This document shows positions 6,480-9,240 of a DNA stretch of 9,240 nt, piece by piece (the stretch's first letter is position 1; every line of letters begins with the position of its first letter). The DNA lies in contig JAIRSB010000026.1 in assembly GCA_031255655.1 (NCBI GenBank), forward strand, positions 1-9,240, read 5' to 3'. Origin of the DNA: Spirochaetaceae bacterium. Lineage in GTDB: Bacteria; Spirochaetota; Spirochaetia; Treponematales; Breznakiellaceae. The notes below the pieces were generated by a model. It did not search any database. It was not told where the DNA came from and saw nothing but the letters and a program-made list of their open reading frames with translations. Position numbers and translations under genes: made by a program.

Positions 6480-7155
6480 ATTCATAGTAAGCTCCGGCGG
6501 AACGCGGGAAAAAATTGACGAGGCGCGCTGCATAAGCAATTTATCAACAGGACGGCTTGGAAGCCTCATCTGCGACGCTTTATCCGAACTGGAAACCTGC
6601 GAAGAAGTATTCTATATCTGCGGAACCGGAGCGGCGCGCCCCTCGTCTAAAAAAGCTGAAATCATAGAGATAAGCGACAACGCCTCCACGATAGAGGCGA
6701 TAAAAGACATTCTGTCCGCTAACGAGGTAGACGCGATAGTTCACGCGATGGCGGTAAGCGACTACCGTGTAAAATCCGTAAAAACAGGCAGCGGCGTGGA
6801 ACTGGAGCGCGGCAAAAAAATAAGTTCCTCCGAGAACGAGCTTACGCTTCTGCTGGAACGCGCCCCTAAGATAATAAGCCTTTTCCCAAAACTCGCACCG
6901 CGCGCTCTGCTTGTAGGTTTCAAACTTTTAGCAGGCGCGTCAAAAGAGGATTTAGTCGATGCGGCGTATGAGCTTTTACAAAAAAATCACTGCGCTTTCG
7001 TTGTAGCGAACGACAAAAACCTTATTACAGAAACAGGGCATAAGGCTTACATGATAGATAAAAATAAAAATTACGTTGAGTTTGAAACCAAAAAAGAAAT
7101 CGCGCATGGAATTGCGGACAGATTAAACACCCTGCTAAACGGCGGCAGCTTGTGA
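6475..7155 (+). CDS. coaB: Phosphopantothenate-cysteine ligase, monofunctional (streptococcal-type CoaB), ATT start
   Basis: Joins 4'-phosphopantothenate to cysteine using CTP or ATP, the second of three CoA steps encoded here. Reading from ATT at 6475 gives 226 residues, the length of stand-alone streptococcal-type CoaB. Motifs in order: SSGGTREKID (6-15, nucleotide binding), ISNLSTGRLG (20-29), HAMAVSDY (90-97), APKIIS, GFKLL and VANDKN. Homology begins at the first codons after an in-frame TAA at 6469-6471. No ATG, GTG or TTG occurs in frame before the ATG at 6748, which would remove 91 residues including the GGT motif. ATT is therefore the most likely start; a +1 frameshift from coaX or a sequence error are alternatives. 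It overlaps coaX by 5 nt and coaC by 4 nt, suggesting translational coupling. Function very sure; start moderately sure. Confidence 0.9.
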   Translation: MKFIVSSGGTREKIDEARCISNLSTGRLGSLICDALSELETCEEVFYICGTGAARPSSKKAEIIEISDNASTIEAIKDILSANEVDAIVHAMAVSDYRVKSVKTGSGVELERGKKISSSENELTLLLERAPKIISLFPKLAPRALLVGFKLLAGASKEDLVDAAYELLQKNHCAFVVANDKNLITETGHKAYMIDKNKNYVEFETKKEIAHGIADRLNTLLNGGSL

Positions 7156-7700
7156 AAAATGTTTTACTCGGCGTTACCGGAAGCATAGCCGCGTACAAAG
7201 CGGCGGAAATCACACGCGGCCTTGTAAAACGCGGGCTTTCGACGCGGGTCATTATGACTAAAAGCGCGGAACGTTTCATAACGCCGCTTACATTCCAGAC
7301 ATTAACGAAGCACAAAGTGTACACGGATATGTTCGAGGACGTATTTTATGAAGATGTCCGCCATATTTCTTTAGCCAAAAACTCCGACATCGCCGTCGTC
7401 GCGCCCGCCACTGCCAACATCATAGGCAAGCTGACTTCCGGCATCGCGGATGATATGCTCTCTACGGTTCTTATGGCGATGGCGGCGTACAAACCAATTC
7501 TTATATGCCCCGCAATGAACACAGCCATGTGGGAAAATCCGGCGGTTAAACACAATATAGAAAGACTAAAATCCTACGGCTTTTTGTTCGTGGAGCCCGA
7601 AGAATCGGAACTCGCCTGCGGAGATACGGGCAAAGGCGCACTCGCCCCTGTGGACTCAATAGTGAATGCCGTAATTTCATCACTTGAAAGCAAGGCATGA
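7152..7700 (+). CDS. coaC: Phosphopantothenoylcysteine decarboxylase, monofunctional (CoaC)
   Basis: FMN-dependent flavoprotein that decarboxylates 4'-phosphopantothenoylcysteine to 4'-phosphopantetheine. The 182 residues fit the stand-alone CoaC length and the HFCD flavoprotein fold. Visible are GSIAAYK (10-16, FMN phosphate region), active-site His71 in RHISLAK, APATAN (84-89), the substrate-binding PAMN (120-123), and the flexible-lid ACGDTGKGAL (155-164) with catalytic Cys156. The start is GTG at 7152, overlapping the coaB stop as GTGA; with only a weak upstream site, coupling to coaB translation is likely. In most bacteria CoaB and CoaC are fused as CoaBC; here they are separate and in the order B-C, opposite to the fused protein. 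Very sure. Confidence 0.96.
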   Translation: MKNVLLGVTGSIAAYKAAEITRGLVKRGLSTRVIMTKSAERFITPLTFQTLTKHKVYTDMFEDVFYEDVRHISLAKNSDIAVVAPATANIIGKLTSGIADDMLSTVLMAMAAYKPILICPAMNTAMWENPAVKHNIERLKSYGFLFVEPEESELACGDTGKGALAPVDSIVNAVISSLESKA

Positions 7701-8926
7701 ACTCGCTTTTTCCGCCGCTTAACATCGCCGCCCGCGGCGCGCTGGAAAAACTATTCCCCGCAATTGACGCGGCATTCCCGCTAAAACAGCGTTTTCTATC
7801 GGAACTCCCCAAAAACATAGCCCGGCTTTCCGCCATGCTGACAAAAGAACGCGCCGCTCTAAAAGGCGGCTACATGAGCGACCCCGCACTGCTTCACGCC
7901 TATCTGCGCTATTTTCTGCCATGGAATGTGTTTAGGCTGGCCCGCCTGCTGCCTTCACTGCCATTGGCCGCGCTGAATAGCGCGGCCAATGGCAGCCCCG
8001 AAATCGTCGATGTAGGGGCAGGCCCGCTAACTTTGCCTGTATCGCTTTGGATAGCCTTTCCAGAGCTGCGCGCCGCGCCACTGCGCTTCGTTTGCGTGGA
8101 CAAAAGCGGCGCGGCGCTAGAAGCGGGTAAAAAACTGTTCTCCGCGCTTGCACAGCAGACCGGCGCGGCGGAAAACCACTGGCAGATAAAAACACGCCGC
8201 GCCGCCTTTGAAGAAAGCCCCGCCGCATCTAAAGAAAACTCCGCCGTGCTCGTCTGCGCCCTGAACGTCTGTAACGAGCTGTTTCAGCATATTCCGCAGG
8301 CGGACACCGGCGCGCTAAGCGAAAGAGCGCGAAAATTCACCCGCTCTCTTTTAAGACTTACAGGAGAAGGCGGGCGCGCGCTCGTAATAGAACCCGGCGC
8401 ACCCCGCCCCGCCCAGTTTTTGCACTTTGCGCGGCAAGCCTTCATTGAACAAGGCTTTACGATAGAAGCCCCCTGCCCCCAGACGGAAAAATGCCCGATG
8501 CACGGAGGACGGCGCGGACAGAAGTGGTGCCACTTCAATTTTGACACGAAAGACGCGCCGGAAGCCCTAAACAAAATCTCCGCGCAGGCTTTTCTGCCAA
8601 AAGAAAAAGTTACCCTTTCGTTTCTGCTCGCCGCCAAAAAACGCAAAGACAAGCCGGAAAAAGACGCTCTGAATGTCCGCGTAATTTCGGACGCTTTCTC
8701 GCTGCCCGAAAACAAAACAGGGCGGTATGCCTGCTCCGAAGAAGGATTAACGCTGATACGCGGCAGCCGGACGCTTGTGGAAAAACACAGGCAGGGGACT
8801 TTCCTTCGGGCAAAACGTCCAGCAAAAACGCTGCGGGACGCCAAAAGCGGCGCATTCATCTTGGATATCGAAGAGGCGGAGAGCCGCAAAAGCAGCAATT
8901 CTCATCCCCATTCCAAGTTTTTTTAG
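7697..8926 (+). CDS. Rsm22/METTL17-family SAM-dependent methyltransferase-like protein
   Basis: A 409-residue protein of the Rsm22 family, whose mitochondrial members associate with the small ribosomal subunit during assembly. An N-terminal helical part (about 1-95) precedes a Rossmann methyltransferase domain with SAM motif I VDVGAGPLTLP (104-114), LNVCNELF (189-196) and VIEPGAP (230-236). The family hallmark CPQTEKCP...WCHF gives Cys260, Cys266 and Cys278. A further Cys346 in GRYACSEEG sits where the family has its fourth cysteine; METTL17 and yeast Rsm22 bind a 4Fe-4S cluster through such a set. The gene starts at ATG overlapping the coaC stop (ATGA), so it is in the CoA operon. Codons 88-100 coincide with a perfect hairpin and may be an insertion. 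Substrate and actual methylation are unknown. Family fairly sure. Confidence 0.86.
   Translation: MNSLFPPLNIAARGALEKLFPAIDAAFPLKQRFLSELPKNIARLSAMLTKERAALKGGYMSDPALLHAYLRYFLPWNVFRLARLLPSLPLAALNSAANGSPEIVDVGAGPLTLPVSLWIAFPELRAAPLRFVCVDKSGAALEAGKKLFSALAQQTGAAENHWQIKTRRAAFEESPAASKENSAVLVCALNVCNELFQHIPQADTGALSERARKFTRSLLRLTGEGGRALVIEPGAPRPAQFLHFARQAFIEQGFTIEAPCPQTEKCPMHGGRRGQKWCHFNFDTKDAPEALNKISAQAFLPKEKVTLSFLLAAKKRKDKPEKDALNVRVISDAFSLPENKTGRYACSEEGLTLIRGSRTLVEKHRQGTFLRAKRPAKTLRDAKSGAFILDIEEAESRKSSNSHPHSKFF
7958..7995. repeat. Perfect 17-bp inverted repeat within the Rsm22-like gene
   Basis: CTGCCATTGGCCGCGCT (7958-7974) is exactly complementary in reverse to 7979-7995, with a 4-nt loop GAAT. It encodes residues about 88-100 (LPLAALNSAANGS), just before SAM motif I. 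The stem is very stable and lies wholly in coding sequence. It may be a palindromic element inserted in frame in a tolerant linker, or an RNA or DNA signal. Confidence 0.85.
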
Positions 8927-8977
8927 ACTGTAATGAAGGCTGTGAAGGACAGGAGGGATGGCGGCGGACGGCGAAAC

Positions 8978-8998
8978 GGCGGCGGGAAAGCCGCCGCC
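8978..8998. other. Strong GC hairpin after the CoA operon
   Basis: GGCGGCGG (8978-8985), loop GAAAG, CCGCCGCC (8991-8998): a perfect 8-bp GC stem 51 bases after the last stop codon. No U-tract follows on either strand, so it is not a classic intrinsic terminator but could still cap the transcript. A second inverted pair GTGCCC (9000-9005) / GGGCAC (9023-9028) follows directly. Confidence 0.45.
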
Positions 8999-9028
8999 CG
9001 TGCCCACGTGCGGCGCGTTCTAGGGCAC

Positions 9029-9202
9029 AAAAAACTGTGGGTGTAGTGAGCCGTGGGAATGGAGCGAAGCGAACTGACCTAGGCGAACGGAACCCCGAGA
9101 CGCTTTAGCGGCGAAGCGTAAACAGTCCTGTTATGTGATGTTTGTTAAGCCCCCTTAAGATAACTTTCTAAAGTTTAGGTATTAATTTTCGATAATTGAT
9201 AT
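9029..9202. other. Gene-free 3' spacer with repeat-like sequence
   Basis: No gene or RNA gene is recognised. GGAGCGAAGCGAA (9061-9073) resembles the GAGCGAAGCGAA core seen in many dispersed intergenic repeats. A 6-bp hairpin ACGCTT-TAGCGGCG-AAGCGT lies at 9100-9119. From 9155 the sequence turns AT-rich, suggesting a promoter region for a gene starting near 9203. Confidence 0.3.
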
Positions 9203-9240
9203 ATGAAAAATTCAAAGTATGTTGTTTTCCCACAAGCAGA
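9203..9240 (+). CDS. Possible start of a further gene (truncated by window)
   Basis: ATG at 9203 opens a frame reading MKNSKYVVFPQA to the window end. It follows an AT-rich stretch after a gene-free gap, as a gene start would. There is no Shine-Dalgarno site; a GATAAT at 9191-9196 lies at -10 distance from the A of the ATG, which would fit a leaderless mRNA. Twelve codons are too few to name a family. Confidence 0.35.
   Translation, partial: MKNSKYVVFPQA

Noticed and set aside
6748..7155. coaB starting at ATG 6748 (135 residues)
   Set aside because: It would lack the conserved SSGGTRE nucleotide-binding segment, although that segment is intact and in frame upstream.
8284..8898. Minus-strand 204-codon frame opposite the Rsm22-like gene
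   Set aside because: GC-rich antisense shadow; the plus frame carries the SAM motif and the conserved cysteines.
8958..9023. 21-codon frame MAADGETAAGK... after an AGGAGG
   Set aside because: The AGGAGG is only a base or so from the ATG, and the frame is imposed by the GC hairpin; no support as a gene.
1..9240. CRISPR array, tRNA, rRNA, transposase or defence system
   Set aside because: No regularly spaced repeats, cloverleaf sequence, rRNA segment or mobile or defence gene was found on either strand.

Overview
The window looks like chromosomal DNA of a spirochaete, most likely a Treponema-like organism with moderately high GC. Three things point that way: a solitary elongation factor G of the spirochaete/mitochondrial (spdEFG1/mtEFG1) type rather than the str-operon type; a lipoprotein with a loose spirochaete-style lipobox and cadherin-like beta-sandwich repeats; and a long G homopolymer beside its promoter. 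The assignment is inference from protein family features, not from a database search.

Left part (1-979, minus strand): the first 326 codons of a predicted surface or periplasmic lipoprotein, running off the left edge. Its upstream region (980-1725, no gene) is dense in structure. It holds a good ribosome-binding site, a promoter with 17-nt spacing, and a 14-G tract that is C14 on the lipoprotein strand, four bases upstream of the -35 box. Beyond these lie hairpins, a palindromic dispersed-repeat-like element of about 145 bp, and a perfect 17-bp inverted repeat whose core 12-mer recurs a third time just before the next gene.

Centre: fusA-type EF-G (1726-3819), then a 256-bp spacer with three consecutive hairpins and a TATAAT box, then pgi (4076-5653, TTG start), encoding glucose-6-phosphate isomerase.

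Right part (5685-8926): a tight four-gene cluster, coaX-coaB-coaC-Rsm22-like methyltransferase, with every junction after coaX overlapping by 4-5 nt. CoaX, CoaB and CoaC carry pantothenate to 4'-phosphopantetheine; CoaB and CoaC are separate proteins of the streptococcal type. coaB has no ATG, GTG or TTG that would preserve its nucleotide-binding N-terminus. The only suitable start is an ATT that shares a T with the coaX stop codon, behind a Shine-Dalgarno-like GGAG. The last gene belongs to the Rsm22/METTL17 family, with four cysteines placed as in the family's Fe-S site, and contains a perfect 17-bp hairpin within its coding sequence. The window ends with a hairpin-rich, gene-free stretch and the possible start of another gene at 9203.

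No mobile-element gene, CRISPR array, tRNA or rRNA was recognised. No novel multi-gene system is evident. The most notable points are the non-canonical coaB start, the homopolymer next to the lipoprotein promoter, and the palindromes.
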